A DNA stretch of 64,000 bases from Ariolimax columbianus (Eukaryota; Mollusca; Gastropoda; Stylommatophora; Arionidae), in assembly GCA_036924085.1 (NCBI GenBank), contig JAVGWX010000002.1, positions 155,724,816 to 155,788,815 of the forward strand, given 5' to 3'. Position numbers and translations under genes: made by a program. Shown in pieces: positions 1-12,659 of the stretch (position 1 is its first letter; each line of letters begins with the position of its first letter). Under the pieces are notes generated by a model. It saw only the letters and a list, made by a program, of their open reading frames with translations. It searched no databases and was not told the DNA's origin.

Positions 1-620
1 GTATCACCCTCAACATCGAGTTTATCAGTTCTGGAAGGATTATCATTTATTAAAATCTACGTCTACTAGTATTAGCTCACAGAAGCAAGAATTGAAGAGA
101 AGTAAGAGAAGAGCGTAAAGAATGGTATGATTTTGTGTGTGTTGGTGAAACGTGAATCAGTGCACATCAGACAACTGACAAAAAATGGCAGTCATTACAA
201 GGGACGATGACGAACATGTTGGCAAATAGCAAAGTAAAGCTACTGATAATAGTCCGCTCGCTGGGCAGCTGGAGAAGTGTGCTGGACTCGTGTGCGTGTC
301 ATATCGGACGGACAATAGGGACTATCAGACAGAGATGAACTGCCATATTTTGAAAACATGAATTGAGATAACATTGATTCTGTCCCTCGACAGTTCCCCA
401 TGGCCTCATAATGGACAGTGCACTAATACCACAATTGAGTGCTAGAAACAGGCACAGTTCTGACCTCATCAGGATTGGTTTTGCTAAACGTTTGTCTTTC
501 TGGATTCTGCTACATTTCATTCTCAGACCGCAGTCCTTTGGGTTATATCAGGACGTATTGGACAGTCCCTAAGTATAACAGTATCATCTGTTCTCTTTGT
601 TATTCTCATCCCTGGTCGAC
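1..620. other. No recognisable gene
   Basis: Unique-looking AT-rich sequence. Short open frames exist on both strands, but none resembles a known protein or has a convincing exon structure. I see no RNA gene or repeat array here. Confidence 0.4.
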
Positions 621-631
621 GCAAATAATAA

Positions 632-784
632 ATGTTTGTGTGTGTACAAGCGTGTGTGTACATGTTTGTGTGTGTACAAGCGTGTGTGTACATGTTTGTG
701 TGTGTACAAGCGTGTGTGTATACGTGTGTGAGTGTGTGTCTATGTACATGCGTACGTGTGTATACATGCGTGTGTGTATGCGTG

Positions 785-819
<35 letters not shown>

Positions 820-845
820 GTGCGCGTGCACGCGCGCGCATGCAC
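632..845. repeat. 30-bp minisatellite grading into (GT)n
   Basis: Three perfect 30-bp units start at 632, 662 and 692, each pairing a GTTTGTGTGTGTAC segment with an ACAAGCGTGTG segment. They run into an imperfect (GT)n/(CG) tract that ends near 845. Open frames here read Val-Cys on one strand and His-Thr on the other, and are repeat artefacts. Confidence 0.9.
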
Positions 846-1085
846 ACTTTCTGGTTGTTCATGAAATTCTCCAGAATATGAATACACTCTATGCGCTTTC
901 TCTTATAGAAAACTTGCCGAACAATTTCAATATCATTTCTTATGAGGTCTATCAAGTCTGGTCTGCACAACTTGGTGGGCTGTCGAGTCTATATTAGTCA
1001 CTTCAGTGTTCGTTCGATACGAAGAGTGCAAATCTCGGGTATAGCATTCAAGAGTGCAGTCTAAACATAATAGAACTAGCGAACG

Positions 1086-1380
1086 AGAAGAAGAAGAAGA
1101 AGAAGAAGAAGAAGAAGAAGAAGAAGAAGAAGAAGAAGAAGAAAAAGAGAATAAGACAAAAATGAAAAAGAAAAAAAAGAAGGAATAGACAATAAAAAGA
1201 AAAGAAAGAGGAACGAATGAGAAAGAAAGGAATGAAGGATGAAAATAGAGGAAGGAAAGATGAAATATGGAATGGAGAAATAATGGAGGAGCAAGAAAAT
1301 AATAATAATGAAAGGGAAAAGAAGGTGGGAGAAAAAAGGAAAGAGAGAAAAGGTTGGTAGAGAGAAAGAAAGAACGTAAG
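1086..1380. repeat. (AAG)n microsatellite and purine tract
   Basis: A nearly pure AAG trinucleotide run lies at about 1086-1143. It is followed by about 230 bp in which the plus strand is almost all A and G. A similar purine-rich strand bias recurs at 2885-3080. Confidence 0.9.
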
Positions 1381-2884
1381 AAACCCACTGGAAGCTGAAT
1401 TGTTGTCCAGGTGACTTGAGAGCAATTATTATACAGACATGCAACAGGCTTATCCCACTTAGATTAATTCACTGCGGCTGAATTATTTCCTTTCTCACAA
1501 ACAAATGTGTATTCAACACGAAAAAGTATATCTTCAGAATAACAAAGAATGAATTTACTTGCATAACTTCATATGAACACACCAATACAATACTTGGCAA
1601 GTATAATCAAAGCTCTAACTGCCAGAAGTTGTTTGCATTTTGCACGATGCTGCCTCTGTAAACTTTACCCAGGTTTAAAATTCTAGATCAATCCGAATCA
1701 ATTTCTTTCCCTAAGAACATTATCTAATTTCAAACTAAATACTTGGTTTTTGTTCCTCGTCTCCTGTAGCGTGTCTGACCTCTGACGTTCTGGTAGCCTC
1801 GTTCTTTTCAGTTTCGCTGTCGAATAAAAATCTTCTTGAATTCGTACCTTATGGATATGACCCAATATGTTTTGCCTAGACCATTTTTCAATTGTACACA
1901 CACTTTTCTGTCCCAAGTGTTTTCCCACCTTTTCCTGTTTTATGTCAGGGTTTTTTCAACTTTTTCTGACACTAAATTTTTACACACCCTAGGATACAGA
2001 GGATTCGACCCCATCGAGACACATTGACGATCGACAGAAATTTACCAGAGTCAGATAAATCAGTGTCAGCTGGGGTCAACTAAGTGCAAGTCTTTAGCTT
2101 CACCGATGTTCCGATCTCATTGTAAGTTGTTCGGACCCCCCAAAATGACAACTCATATAGTTAACGCAGCAAACTCTACAATCACTTTGTGTCTACCTCC
2201 CTGCTAAATCTTCTTCTCAAATTCTGAAACTTCCCTTTTTATCTGCCTCCTAAACTCCCCCTCCAACCATGGCTGTTGATAAGAGCTAATCACGTGATCC
2301 TAATATTTCCTACTACGTAAACCTAAACACTAAAATGACAAAGTTTAATTTCTGGATTTTCCTTTCTTTACAAAATGGCGTCTTCCTCTCTCCTGTGCTT
2401 GAACCCAATCACCAACTGGTTGATTTGGAACAGACCCTAATGTGACATACATTGTTTACGTGTTATCATCCAGCTAGGAAGGGCAACGACGTGTGACCGT
2501 CCTACTGCAGTTGGAGTACCGCTAGTTCTTGTTCTACTATTACCCGTACCATCATTCTAAACGAATACAAAAATACGCCCATGCCCATAAATTCTGCTAG
2601 AAACCTTGAAATAATTCCCAGGTTTGACACGTGAGATTCAGGTGTCCATAATTTAGAACAACCGCAACAACTATGCATAATAAGACGCAATAATAAAAGA
2701 CAGTAATTTCTGTCCGTTACCTTATCAGCTTTCCCTTCACAATAAAAAAATTGCATTACGAATAAGGCCGGCTGTGTTCGAAAGGACTGAGTTACATTTC
2801 CGCTCTTGGTTAGTCATTTTCTCACTCACAATTTGCATTCAATGACCCCTTGGCTTGGAATCCATGATCGGTGTCGGTGACCAT
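1381..2884. other. No recognisable gene
   Basis: Mixed-composition sequence with only short open frames. I see no family resemblance, tandem array or convincing splice-bounded coding segment. Confidence 0.35.
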
Positions 2885-3080
2885 TTCACATGAGGAAAGA
2901 TGGAGAATGAATGGAAAAAGGAAGGAGAAAAAAACGGAGAGAGGAAGGAGAGAAAAGAGAGGTTAACGGGAGAAAAATAGGAACACGGTTGGATAGGAGG
3001 AAGAAAAAAGGGGGAGGAAGGAAGGAGAAAGGAAAGAAAAGGGCAGAAGAAGAGAAGGAACGAACGGAGAAAGAATAAGT
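2885..3080. repeat. Purine-rich (GGA/GAA) tract
   Basis: The plus strand is about 85-90 percent purine across roughly 190 bp, with irregular GGAAGGAGAAA-type motifs. It gives Ser/Phe/Pro-rich shadow frames on the minus strand. Confidence 0.75.
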
Positions 3081-3216
3081 ACACTGTCCAACTAAGCCTA
3101 CCTGAACGTTCTTTGGAATGTGTCCCTCTTATCAGACCTTGCTGTTCGTCTAGACTCCAAAATCTCGTATTCGTGTCTCTTATAATTAAATGAAGTATTG
3201 TTCAGAAGTTTGCAGT

Positions 3217-3497
3217 TCAAGTGAGTGATTATAACATTGAAGTTGATGTGTTCAAGTGAGTGATTATAACATTGAAGTTGATGTGTTCAAGTGAGTGATT
3301 ATAACATTGAAGTTGATGTGTTCAAGTGAGTGATTATAACATTGAAGTTGATGTGTTCAAGTGAGTGATTATAACATTGAAGTTGATGTGTTCAAGTGAG
3401 TTATTATAACATTGAAGTTGATGTGTTCAAGTGAGTGATTATAACATTGAAGTTGATGTGTTCAAGTGAGTGATTATAACATTGAAGTTGATGTGTT
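3217..3497. repeat. 35-bp minisatellite, 8 copies
   Basis: Eight head-to-tail 35-bp units, each containing GTGAGTGATTATAACATTG. They are identical apart from one G-to-T change (GTTATTATAAC) in the sixth copy. Such homogeneity suggests recent expansion or gene conversion. Confidence 0.95.
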
Positions 3498-3687
3498 TTG
3501 TGTGGTGAACGTCAAGAAATAGGGAAGGGAAGAATCAAAATTGGCCAGAGGTTGACGAAGGAGGTAGAATGGTGAAAGTTGTATTATAAGTTGGTGATCT
3601 TTTATGAATGGCCGTTAAAGATTGATTGAAAAAATACATAGGATGAACGACTATAGTTTCAATTAGAAAAAGATGATATTCTAGGAA

Positions 3688-4092
3688 CATAGGAAACCCC
3701 GAGGCTATTAAACTGTAGGCAGAGAATTGGCAACCATATAACTGACATAGGAAACCCCGAGACTACTAAACTGTAGGCAGAGAATTGGCAACCATATAAC
3801 TGACATAGGAAACCCCGAGACTACTAAACTGTAGGCAGAGAATTGGCAACCATATAACTGACATAGGAAACCCCGAGGCTACTAAACTGTAGGCAGAGAA
3901 TTGGCAACCATATAACTGACATAGGACACCCCGAAGCTACTAAATTGTAGCCAGAGAATTGGGAACCATATAACTGACATAGGAACCCTCGAGGCTACTA
4001 AACTGTAGGCAGAGAATTGGCAACCATATAACTGACATAGGAAACCCCGGGGCTACTAAACTGAAGGCAGAGAATTGGCAACCACATCATTG
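3688..4092. repeat. 58-bp minisatellite, about 7 copies
   Basis: About seven 58-bp units that include CATAGGAAACCCCGAG and GGCAGAGAATTGGCAACC. Scattered substitutions mark the fifth and last copies. No coding potential is evident. Confidence 0.93.
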
Positions 4093-4249
4093 ACAAATGA
4101 GGGTAAGCACTTAGAATGTGCGCTATAGATCCGTGGTCTCTAAACTAAGGACCGCGTCCCACATTCGTACCACCATACAGTTTTATCTAAACTGCTACAG
4201 CGTGAATAAAACATTATTTGCAATGCAGTTAAACATTTTTTTTAACCTT

Positions 4250-4480
4250 TATGGTAAGTAATATTTCTGGTAACATTTAGTAACATTGTAGGTAACTTTA
4301 GTAACATTTCAATTAGCCATTTGTAACATTTCAGGAAACTTTTGTAACATTTCAGGTAACCTTTAGTAACATTTCAAGTAGACAGAAGTAATATTTCATG
4401 CAACTTTAGTAACAATCAGGTTACCTTTAGTAACATTTCAATTAACTATTTGCAACATTTTCGATAACCAAAAGTTATCA
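4250..4480. repeat. Degenerate short-period array (TAACATTTCA motif)
   Basis: The motif GTAACATTTCAGGTAAC recurs with variable spacing about ten times, which fits an old, diverged array with a period near 20-30 bp. Confidence 0.75.
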
Positions 4481-4559
4481 CACAATAATTAGCCAGCTGT
4501 TCTCATTAGCACTTAAGTCAACGATTCTTTCTCCAGGACAGTTGCTACTGTTCAATGTT

Positions 4560-5035
4560 TGTGCTCATTGTTTATCTGTCCTAATATTTGTACTAAATAT
4601 AAATCTGTCCCACTATTTGTACTCAATATAAATCTGTTCCAATATTGTTACTCAAGATAAATATGTCCCAATATTTGTACTCAATATAAATCTGTTCCAA
4701 TATTTGTACTCAATATAAATCTGTCCCAATATTGTTACTGAATATAAATCTGTCCCAATATTGTTACTCAATAAATATGTTCCAATATTTGTACTCAAAA
4801 TAAATCTGTCCCAATATTGTTACTCAATATAAATCTGTTCCAATAATGTTACTTAATATAAATATGTCCTAATTTTTTTACTCAATATAAATCTGTTCCA
4901 ATATTGTTACTCAATATAAATGTCCTTATTTTTTTTACTCAATATAAATCTGTTCCAATATTTGTACTCAATATAAATATGTCCTAATATTGTTACTCAA
5001 TATAAATCTGTTCCAATATTTGTACTCGATATATC
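4560..5035. repeat. About 29-bp minisatellite, about 16 copies
   Basis: Degenerate units carry the pair TCTGTCCCAATATT and TACTCAATATAAA. They vary by single-base indels (TTTGTAC against TTGTTAC), so no reading frame is kept. Confidence 0.9.
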
Positions 5036-5039
5036 ATTC

Positions 5040-5569
5040 TCAGCTTAAGTAACACATTTTTAAGTATATTTCTGATTTCTCTATTTTCTATTATTTATAA
5101 AGCTGATTCCCGAACCAATCACCAAACTACCTATTGATTCATTTATCAAACTAATTGTTTCCTTTGGCTCTCGAAAATGAGACAAATGTATGACATAGTC
5201 CTGGTACTGCAACATTTAGAAACCGCTCGTATAGAGCACAGGCGAGCTGACGTTTTGTGAATATGGTCCCACTGACATGACTGCATGAAGAGGACTGGTT
5301 ACGGATCTGTGTGTCTCTACGTGATAGGGACGAAGGAGAAGAATGGTAGATATTGTATCAACAAATTGGGAAATCACTTGTAGTAGACATGCGTGCTTCT
5401 TGTGAAGATCGTTGCAAATGTCATGGGCATGTAATAACCGATAACTATATTATTAACAGAAAGTAAATTATTCTTGTTAGTGACAACAATTTCAAGGACA
5501 TGCATTTTAAATAATTACATCAAAGTTTCTCCAGTTCCTAAATTTAGATAAAACAATGTTCAATAACCA
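5040..5569. other. No recognisable gene
   Basis: AT-rich sequence between an array and a LINE tail. I see nothing assignable in it. Confidence 0.35.
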
Positions 5570-5570
5570 G

Positions 5571-5598
5571 TTCAGTTCAGTTCAGTTCAGTTCAGTTG
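5571..5598 (-). repeat. (TTCAG)n 3' tail of LINE
   Basis: About five and a half TTCAG pentamers directly follow the LINE coding remnant on its 3' side. I interpret this as the microsatellite-like tail made at reverse transcription. Confidence 0.75.
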
Positions 5599-6850
5599 AT
5601 GTGCCATTTCCGTAACGAATATCACTGCAATGGGTCTCCATTGTACTTTATCTCTTGCCGTAATGATGCAATCTGACAGACTTTATACAGTTCATCTTCT
5701 GATGTTATTCACCCACTTAAAACGTTGTCTGTCTCTTGAACGATTGTTCTCCATCCTACCCTGTAGAATCGTCTCCGAAATAACCTGTCTAACCCTAATT
5801 TCGGTCAGTAATTTTCTTTTCACCCCCAACTTGTTCCAATACCTGCACATTTGTTTTCTTCACTTTCCAAGAAATGGGACCAACCCATCGTTATGCCCCT
5901 ATTTCAAAGGATTCAATACTCTTTTCCAACTTATTATTCAGTGTCCTTGTTTCTGTGCCATAGTAGTTACGAGTATACATAACACCTGAAGATTCTTATT
6001 TTCAAATTATGATTTATCTGTTTGGATGTCAGTATGTACCGCATGTTGCTGAATACTATCTTGGACATACCTATTCTCTTTTTGATTACTTTTACATAAT
6101 TGCCTTCTTCCGTTATTATATGACCTAAATAGGAGAAACTCTGTACCTGTTCAAGTTGTTGATCTTTTATTTGTATCTGCTGACATGGTTTCTTCTCACT
6201 CTTCCGAGTATCATCTTTGTTTTCCGTGTGTAAATGTTAATCCAAACTCTAAACTTATTTTGTATATTGTAGTTACAAGCTCATATAATTCTTGATTACT
6301 TTATGCCATAAAAACTGTATCATCGGCATATCTAGAAAGGTTATCCATTGCCACTCCTCTAATGACAAGACCTGACATCACCTTCATGTTTGAATCTTTG
6401 TTCTGTCAAGATATTAAAAGAAAAGGGGATAATACACATCCCTGTCTCACTCCTCTATTTACATTTATACTTGGAGGGCATACCTTTACTGATTGTACTG
6501 GGGCAGTTTGTTCACGGTTCAGATTACTAAGCAGTGTTATGTCTTTATCATAATTGAAAGACCATATGTGCGTAAAGAAGTGTGTTTTTTTTAAATGACG
6601 TGCACAATTCATTGGAAACGAACTGAGAAATAAGGGTCTGGAAAACATTGAAAGTTGACACAAGTTTCTATGTCTTATATTAATAACATTGTTAGCTTGG
6701 GCAAACTGACAGGATTTTCTATATCCATCTCTAGTTGATGTTCTCCAACGAATAGCGTTGTATTTATTACATATGTTTGCTCTTCCAGTATGGAGTTCTC
6801 TTTGGTCTTGCATTGTGGTCAAATATTTCCGCTGGAATCTTGTGGTATAT
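5571..6850 (-). mobile_element. RTE-like LINE, 3' part, decayed (minus strand)
   Basis: Read on the minus strand, this encodes the middle and end of a non-LTR reverse transcriptase. A GVRQGCVLSP motif lies near 6430-6475, and the catalytic YADDTVFMA follows near 6310-6340. Further on is the typical LINE C-terminal arrangement (EILRG-like region, then R-x-R-x-R-x-W) near 5650-5770. Stops and frameshifts break the frame, so it is inactive. The element ends in a TTCAG pentamer run (plus-strand sense) at 5571-5598, the short-repeat tail usual for RTE-type elements. The 5' end is lost and its boundary near 6850 is uncertain. Clade assignment is by motif style only. Confidence 0.75.
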
Positions 6851-7639
6851 TTTTTAAAATAAATAGTGGCAACACTATAATCGATACCACTCGCCCTCTA
6901 GGGAAACTACAGTAATACTCAGTGATGCTCTAAAGATGACATAATCGTTTTACAATATCGATCTGTCTGAGCGGTATTGTACTCTGATATGGCTGCTTTG
7001 CACGAGTAATGTCCCATGAAACAAAGTGTTATCTAGACATTGATCGCCTCGAAATTGGTTGCCAACAAATGTGTAGTGCTCGCTCTTCTATATCGTTGCT
7101 TTTGAGTTCACAAGTTGAAATATCAATGTTATATTCACTGTAGCTGTCAAGTAGCAATTAGCTATTGTTGTTGTGTGATCTACTATCTAGTTGCGCGGTT
7201 TATAACAGTGACCTTCCATTGTTTCGTAAAGACCAAGGTGTCAGATATGAATTAGGTATTTCTGTCGGATTTACGTTCACTAGCTATTGATTGTCCTCAG
7301 TCTGTCTACATGGCAGCAAGTTCTTATTTCGTTGCTTCTGGCCTTGGCCCTTCCCCATATCTAACTGCTGAGGCACTATAAATAGCTTTGACACATACAT
7401 GCACTTTGATCTCTTTTGTGTGAAGGTTTCTCATCCGACCTCTACAACAACTACCATTATGTCGTTCATTGGTCAGCTTTGGCTTTCGCCCTCCTCTTAG
7501 AAAAAAACCTAGACCATAAAGAATTTGAACGTGCCCGTCCCCCCCCTTTGTCAGCACACGAATATCAGTACATCTTAGCCACTCACTCCTCCGTGTTACT
7601 CTAAATGTCCCTAAGTACCACTCCTTCTTACTCATAATG
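6851..7639. other. No recognisable gene
   Basis: Mixed sequence upstream (in element sense) of the LINE remnant. The open frames at 7324-7635 (minus) and 7416-7604 (plus) resemble no family I recognise. Irregular ACCACTCGCTCCTCC motifs near 7620-7790 foreshadow the 36-bp array that follows. Confidence 0.35.
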
Positions 7640-7791
7640 TTTCATAAATACCACTCGCTCCTCCTTCATAGTGTTCCTTAAATACCACTCGCTCCTCCCA
7701 CTCAATGGCTCAAAAGCCCTACTCGCTCCTACATTTTAAGCTAATGTCCATTAAATGCCAATCGCTTCTCCTTCTCACTCTTAGTGTTTCT

Positions 7792-8365
7792 TAAATATCA
7801 CTCCCTCCTTTTACACTTTGTGCCACATAAATATCACTCTCTCCTTTTACACTTTGTGCCACATAAATATCCCTCTCTCCTTTTACACTTTGTGCCACAT
7901 AAATATCACTCTCTCCTTTTACACTTTGTGCCACATAAATATCACTCCCTCCTTTTACACTTTGTGCCACATAAATATCACTCTCTCCTTTTACACTTTC
8001 TGCCACATAAATATCACTCTCCCCTTTTACACTTTGTGCCACATAAATATCACTCCCTCCTTTTACACTTTGTGCCACATAAATATCACTCTCTCCTTTT
8101 ACACTTTGTGCCACATAAATATCACTCCCTCCTTTTACACTTTGTGCCACATAAATATCACTCTCTCCTTTTACACTTTCTGCCACATAAATATCACTCT
8201 CCCCTTTTACACTTTGTGCCACATAAATATCACTCTCTCCTTTTACACTTTGTGCCACATAAATATCACTCTCCCTTTTACACTTTGTGCCACATAAATA
8301 TCACTCTCCCCTTTTACACTTTGTGCCACATAAATATCACTCTCCCCTTTTACACTTTGTGCTCC
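7792..8365. repeat. 36-bp minisatellite, about 16 copies
   Basis: Units hold CTCCTTTTACACTTTG and GCCACATAAATATCACT. The 36-bp period is a multiple of three, so both strands stay open (12-residue peptide repeats such as HKYHSLLLHFVP). No start context, splice sites or conserved domain supports translation. One unit near 8270 has lost a base, which shifts the frame. Confidence 0.95.
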
Positions 8366-8594
8366 ATCAATACCACCGCTCCTCACTTTTATTCTAAATA
8401 CACTATATATATATATATCCATCGCCCTTCCGTTTCACTCTTAGCTTCCCCTTAATACCACTTCCTACTCCCTTTCTACTCTAAAAGTACCAGAAAAAAC
8501 ACTACTCCTCCCTTTAACAGTTAATGTCTCCAAAATACAACTCCCACCTCTCTTTTACTGTTAATATCCCAAAAATATCACTCGCTCAACCTTC

Positions 8595-8900
8595 TTGTAC
8601 TCAATATATACCATAAATATTACTCTCTGCTTTTATTGTACTCTAAATGTTCCCAAAATGCCACTCGCTCCTACATTTTACCCTAAATGTCTCCAAAATT
8701 ACAACCGCTTCTCCATCTTTCTGTATATGTTCCCAAAATGCCACTCGCTCCTACATTTTACCCTAAATGTCTCCAAAATTACAACCGCTTCTCCATCTTT
8801 CTGTATATGTTCTCAAAATGCCACTCGCTCCTTCATCTTAATGTCCCCAAAAAACCATCGCCCCGTCATCTGACCCTACATGTCCCCATAACACTAGGCA
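8595..8900. repeat. Diverged array with about 85-bp duplicated unit
   Basis: Two nearly identical segments, starting near 8648 and 8730, share CCCAAAATGCCACTCGCTCC and CTCCAAAATTACAACCGC. Shorter partial copies flank them. The array is related in wording to the motifs at 7620-7790. Confidence 0.8.
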
Positions 8901-9061
8901 CTCCTTCATCTTCCTCTTAAAATAAATCCCACTGGTACCTTCCTTGTCTGGCGCCTAAGAATAATATAACGACTTCCGCCCGCTTCTGTTGTATTTAAAT
9001 ACAAGTTTTCACATAACAAAACATCCTATAAAAATACATAACAAAACATCCTATAAAAATA

Positions 9062-9235
9062 GTGTCCTTGTGATTAGAAAGACGACATCACCAGACAAAG
9101 GGAGCGGGTTCAATCATCTGCATCAGCACGTTCAAGTCAACCCAGCTTTAAAAAGCTAACTGTCGTTTAGTTAAGAAAGTCATGGTACCGACGAAGAAAG
9201 CTGGTCACCATTATTAAAATAAAATAATACGCTGG
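9062..9235 (+). mobile_element. Possible tRNA-derived SINE
   Basis: A pol III B-box-like GGGTTCAATC at 9106-9115 follows a tRNA-like stretch. It is followed by a non-tRNA body and an A/T-rich end (ATTATTAAAATAAAATAATA). There is only this one copy in the window and no clear A box, so the call is weak. Confidence 0.3.
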
Positions 9236-9343
9236 CACCTTGTAGCGTGAAGTCTCTACACATCATTTCTGCCAGTAAACACAGCTTTGGGTCAACCGTT
9301 ACACTTATCCAGTAATCTATTATATCAATTACTCCAAACTTAG

Positions 9344-9410
9344 GACTTCATGTCCCCTCCCCACCCCCCATTTCCTCCCACCCATCCCCCCACCCCACTC
9401 CTTTCCACCT
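9344..9410. repeat. C-rich tract
   Basis: About 65 bp dominated by runs of C (CCCCTCCCCACCCCCC type), with a G-quadruplex-capable minus strand. No other function is visible. Confidence 0.6.
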
Positions 9411-9469
9411 CCTTATGGGCTCCTGAGTAAACAGATTGGAAAAAGGTAAATTTGTACTTTCTGGTACAC

Positions 9470-9575
9470 ATCTACACCTTTATAGACACACACGCACGCA
9501 CAACAACACGTATACATATAAATACACAAACACACACAAACACAAACTCTCAAGCACAAACACACACACCAAAAG
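9470..9575. repeat. (CA)n-rich microsatellite
   Basis: Interrupted ACAC/CACACA repeats. The minus-strand Cys/Val-rich open frame here is a repeat artefact. Confidence 0.8.
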
Positions 9576-9679
9576 GTATAAACGTTGTTTAACAAATATT
9601 AGCCGCTGACCATTGATTTCCAATACGATTTATGTCGGGTCTGCTACAACAATGGTACCAAAGATGTGGTCCCCAAAGA

Positions 9680-10065
9680 GGTGCCTGTTCATGCGCTCTG
9701 TGTCACCGGTCCGTACTCTTTAAGTCACCTGCCCGTGCGCTCGGAGACACCAGTCCGTACGCTTTACGTCACCTGCCCGTGCGCTCGGAGATACATGTTC
9801 GCGCGCTCTGAGTCACCAGCTCGTGCGCTCGGAGATATATGTTCGTGCGCTCTGAGTCAGCAGCTGGTGCGCACGGAGATATATGTTCGTGCGCTCTGAG
9901 TCAGCAGCTGGTGCGCACGGAGACACCGGTTCGTATGCACTGAGTAACCTGCCCTAGAGCTCGGATACACCAGTTCGTGCGCTCGGAGATACATGTTCGC
10001 GCGCTCTGAGACACGAGCTCGTGCGCTCGGAGATACCTGTTCGTGCGTTCTGAGCCACCGTTCTA
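9680..10065. repeat. GC-rich minisatellite, period about 38 bp
   Basis: Alternating GTGCGCTCGGAGA and GCGCTCTGAGTCA phrases recur about ten times with substitutions. It is unusually GC-rich for this AT-rich neighbourhood. Confidence 0.85.
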
Positions 10066-10479
10066 AGAAGGGACAACAATCTGGGCAAGTGATGTAGACG
10101 ACATGTCGCTAGGGCCTCAGTTTCGAAAGATCTTCAAACAATACGATTGTCTCTCAATAAAAACACGATATCTGACATTTAATACATTTAAACTTCAAAT
10201 CGCGAATCCTGGGAGATTTTAAATCAGCGGTTATATTTTGCATACGGTTTTAACTGCTATGATTAAATGGTCAAAAAGTCACAGAATTGGCTAAGAATTT
10301 GTTTGAAAACTTTTAATTACAAATTCATGATAAATGAAAATGACCAAAAACCAATAAATTGGACACCGGTCCTTGGATGACCGTCCTAAGTTTGTTCAGT
10401 TTGGGAAGCACGGATTGATTACTTTATGTCATTTTAGAAAAAAAACGCAATTACCTTAAGCTGCTATATGTTTAACTAG
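10066..10479. other. No recognisable gene
   Basis: AT-rich sequence without array structure or recognisable coding similarity. Confidence 0.35.
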
Positions 10480-10830
10480 AGTGCCAAGGAGGCCTATATC
10501 TTAGACTAGATTATCAAAGAGGACCATATGTATCACTCAATTGCCAAATGGGCTCATTGACATCAGACCATTGACAAGAAGGTCCATAAGATTCATCACA
10601 TTGTGAAATTGGCTTGAAGACTCCAGAAGAAATATATTAGAAGACTGACAAAACAATCCATAGGATTTACGAGATTGCCAAATGGACCCAAAGACATCAG
10701 AGACGTATAAACGTTCATAACATTGATCAGATTGCCAAGTAGGTTTCTATACATCAGAGATGGACGACATAATTATCCATACGATTAACTAAAAAGCCAA
10801 ATTGACTCAGGGAGATCAGAGACTGGTTCA
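10480..10830. repeat. Degenerate long-period array
   Basis: Phrases such as GATTGCCAAATGG, ACATCAGA and CCATA-GATT recur every 60-70 bp with heavy divergence, consistent with an old tandem array. Confidence 0.55.
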
Positions 10831-11013
10831 AGATGTTAAAAAAAGTCATAGACAAATATGTATTTCTAATTTTAACTTACTAGGTTCAATAACTCCTAAA
10901 ACCTCATATGGACACTATTTTTTTAAACTGGATTGTCTCCCCTAGACCACGAGTTACTGATTGTTGCATATTTACATCCTGGCTTTGCAATCACTTACAA
11001 GTCCTCATGTGTG

Positions 11014-11146
11014 TCAGATCAAACGAAAAATCACGTCAGATCAAACGAAAAATCACGTCAGATCAAACGAAAAATCACGTCAGATCAAACGAAAAATCAC
11101 ATCAGATCAAACGAAAAATCACGTCAGATCAAACGAAAAATCACTC
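11014..11146. repeat. 22-bp minisatellite, about 6 copies
   Basis: Perfect or near-perfect 22-bp units built on CAGATCAAACGAAAAATCAC. The three plus-strand frames read the same Lys/Arg/Asn-rich peptide in different phase, as expected for a period that is not a multiple of three. Confidence 0.95.
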
Positions 11147-11149
11147 TGA

Positions 11150-12350
11150 GTAAGACAAGAAATTTTATTCTTCAATCTTCTTTAGAAACGAAACTGACCC
11201 AAAGTGGTTTCCAGAAAACCGCTTTGTCTCACAGAAATGACAAAAGGATCACAGCCATACTGATGGCAAGTGAAACCGAGTAACTAGAAATGCAGTCTGT
11301 ACCCTTAATTGTAGAAAACTATACAACTATTGATTTTGACCATTTACACCACCCAAAAGTCTCACAAGGGAAGAAGCATTTTTGAGGTTTGTCGCCATTT
11401 TTCTAATTACAGGGGTCAAGAACTTCTTGTCTTATTATTGTGGCTTGCAGTTCCTTCAGAATGGGAGAGTCAGCCCCATGCCCATCCTTCGTGTGTCACG
11501 GTAACAGCACACCTGGTTGTTTACAGTCTTATTATGTTCTGCCTATCTTACAGGGATCTTAATTAACAACGCTATTAAGAGCTTACAGTAATACGAGATG
11601 GAATATCTTACTGGTTGATTGGTTGTTTATTGATCCAGCAGCCTGTAGGCTCTTGCCCTTTGGCCTAATGCCATATAGTGATATATGCAAGTGTTTGTAA
11701 GCTGATGTTTAGTTATGTATAGAATGTTTGTCGTTTGGCTTGTGTTTTGAATGCGTTGGTCGTACTCATCATTTTCTGTTACCTTCTTGGCTCGAATATA
11801 ATGTGCTATTGTATGTTGTTAAAGGTTCTTCCAGAGAATGTGTTCGAATTGAACAAAATAAAAGGTCAAGAGAGTCACATAGCAGACACTGCTGTCTGGG
11901 ATGAAGTGTTAGGTACTTCTTTGTACAACGTCACAGCTTGTGGATGAGGTGGGGTGGCAGTATCCTTCCTTGCTGCCTAACCTTCACTATATTAAACAGG
12001 GTACCCATTAACAGCTACGTTGACAGAACCGTGCTGCGATTTGCGAATGGTCTACCACACAGATGGTTATTTACATGCACATCTTAATATTTGCACATAA
12101 TAAAACAGCAGGCTCCTGAAACTGTACCGACAGGAACATGATGTACCACTGAACGTTATTACAAACGAACGGTTAAAACAAACAGAGAGGTTCGTAATTT
12201 CTACCATTCGCTGCCATTGGAATTGAAAATGAGAGCGTCAGTATTAGGTGAGAACAGAATATGTGATATGTTACGGATACAAACAGCAGCATAGCACGTT
12301 GGTAATAGTGATGAAAAGTACAGAAGGCGTTGAGTAGAAAGGTATGATAT
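11150..12350. other. No gene recognised; contains a short dispersed repeat
   Basis: No open frame resembles a known protein. The part at 11860-11925 (AAAGGTCAAGAGAGTCACAT ... GGGATGAAGTGTTAGG) has a clear relative at 17640-17700, so at least this piece is interspersed repeat DNA. Confidence 0.45.
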
Positions 12351-12354
12351 GAAT

Positions 12355-12530
12355 TTTAAAATAAAAATAATACGGGTGACGCATCAAATAAAAATAACAC
12401 GATAGACACATCAAATAAAAATAACACGATAGACACATCAAATAAAAATAACACGCGAGATACATCAAATAAAAATAAGACGATAGACACATCAAATAAA
12501 AATAACACGCGAGATACATCAAACAAAATT
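12355..12530. repeat. 27-bp minisatellite, about 6 copies
   Basis: Units contain CATCAAATAAAAATAACACG followed by a variable ATAGACA or CGAGATA end. Two unit subtypes are interspersed. Confidence 0.9.
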
Positions 12531-12659
12531 AACTTGCAGATTGCACACTCGGTTAAGATCTTTGTGACAGGTTTACCTGTTTATCTTTTTATTTGAATCC
12601 TTGATTCTTCCTCGCACAACGGGTCTAAACTTTCCTGTAGCAGGGCTATCCCTGACTGG

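Noticed and set aside
3217..4092. CRISPR-like array
   Set aside because: Units are directly adjacent without unique spacers; this is a tandem minisatellite in eukaryotic DNA.
5630..5989. 119-codon plus-strand open frame
   Set aside because: Shadow of the minus-strand LINE reverse-transcriptase C-terminus.
7784..8455. 223-codon plus-strand repeat protein
   Set aside because: The 36-bp period without stops makes both strands open; there is no domain, start context or splice support.
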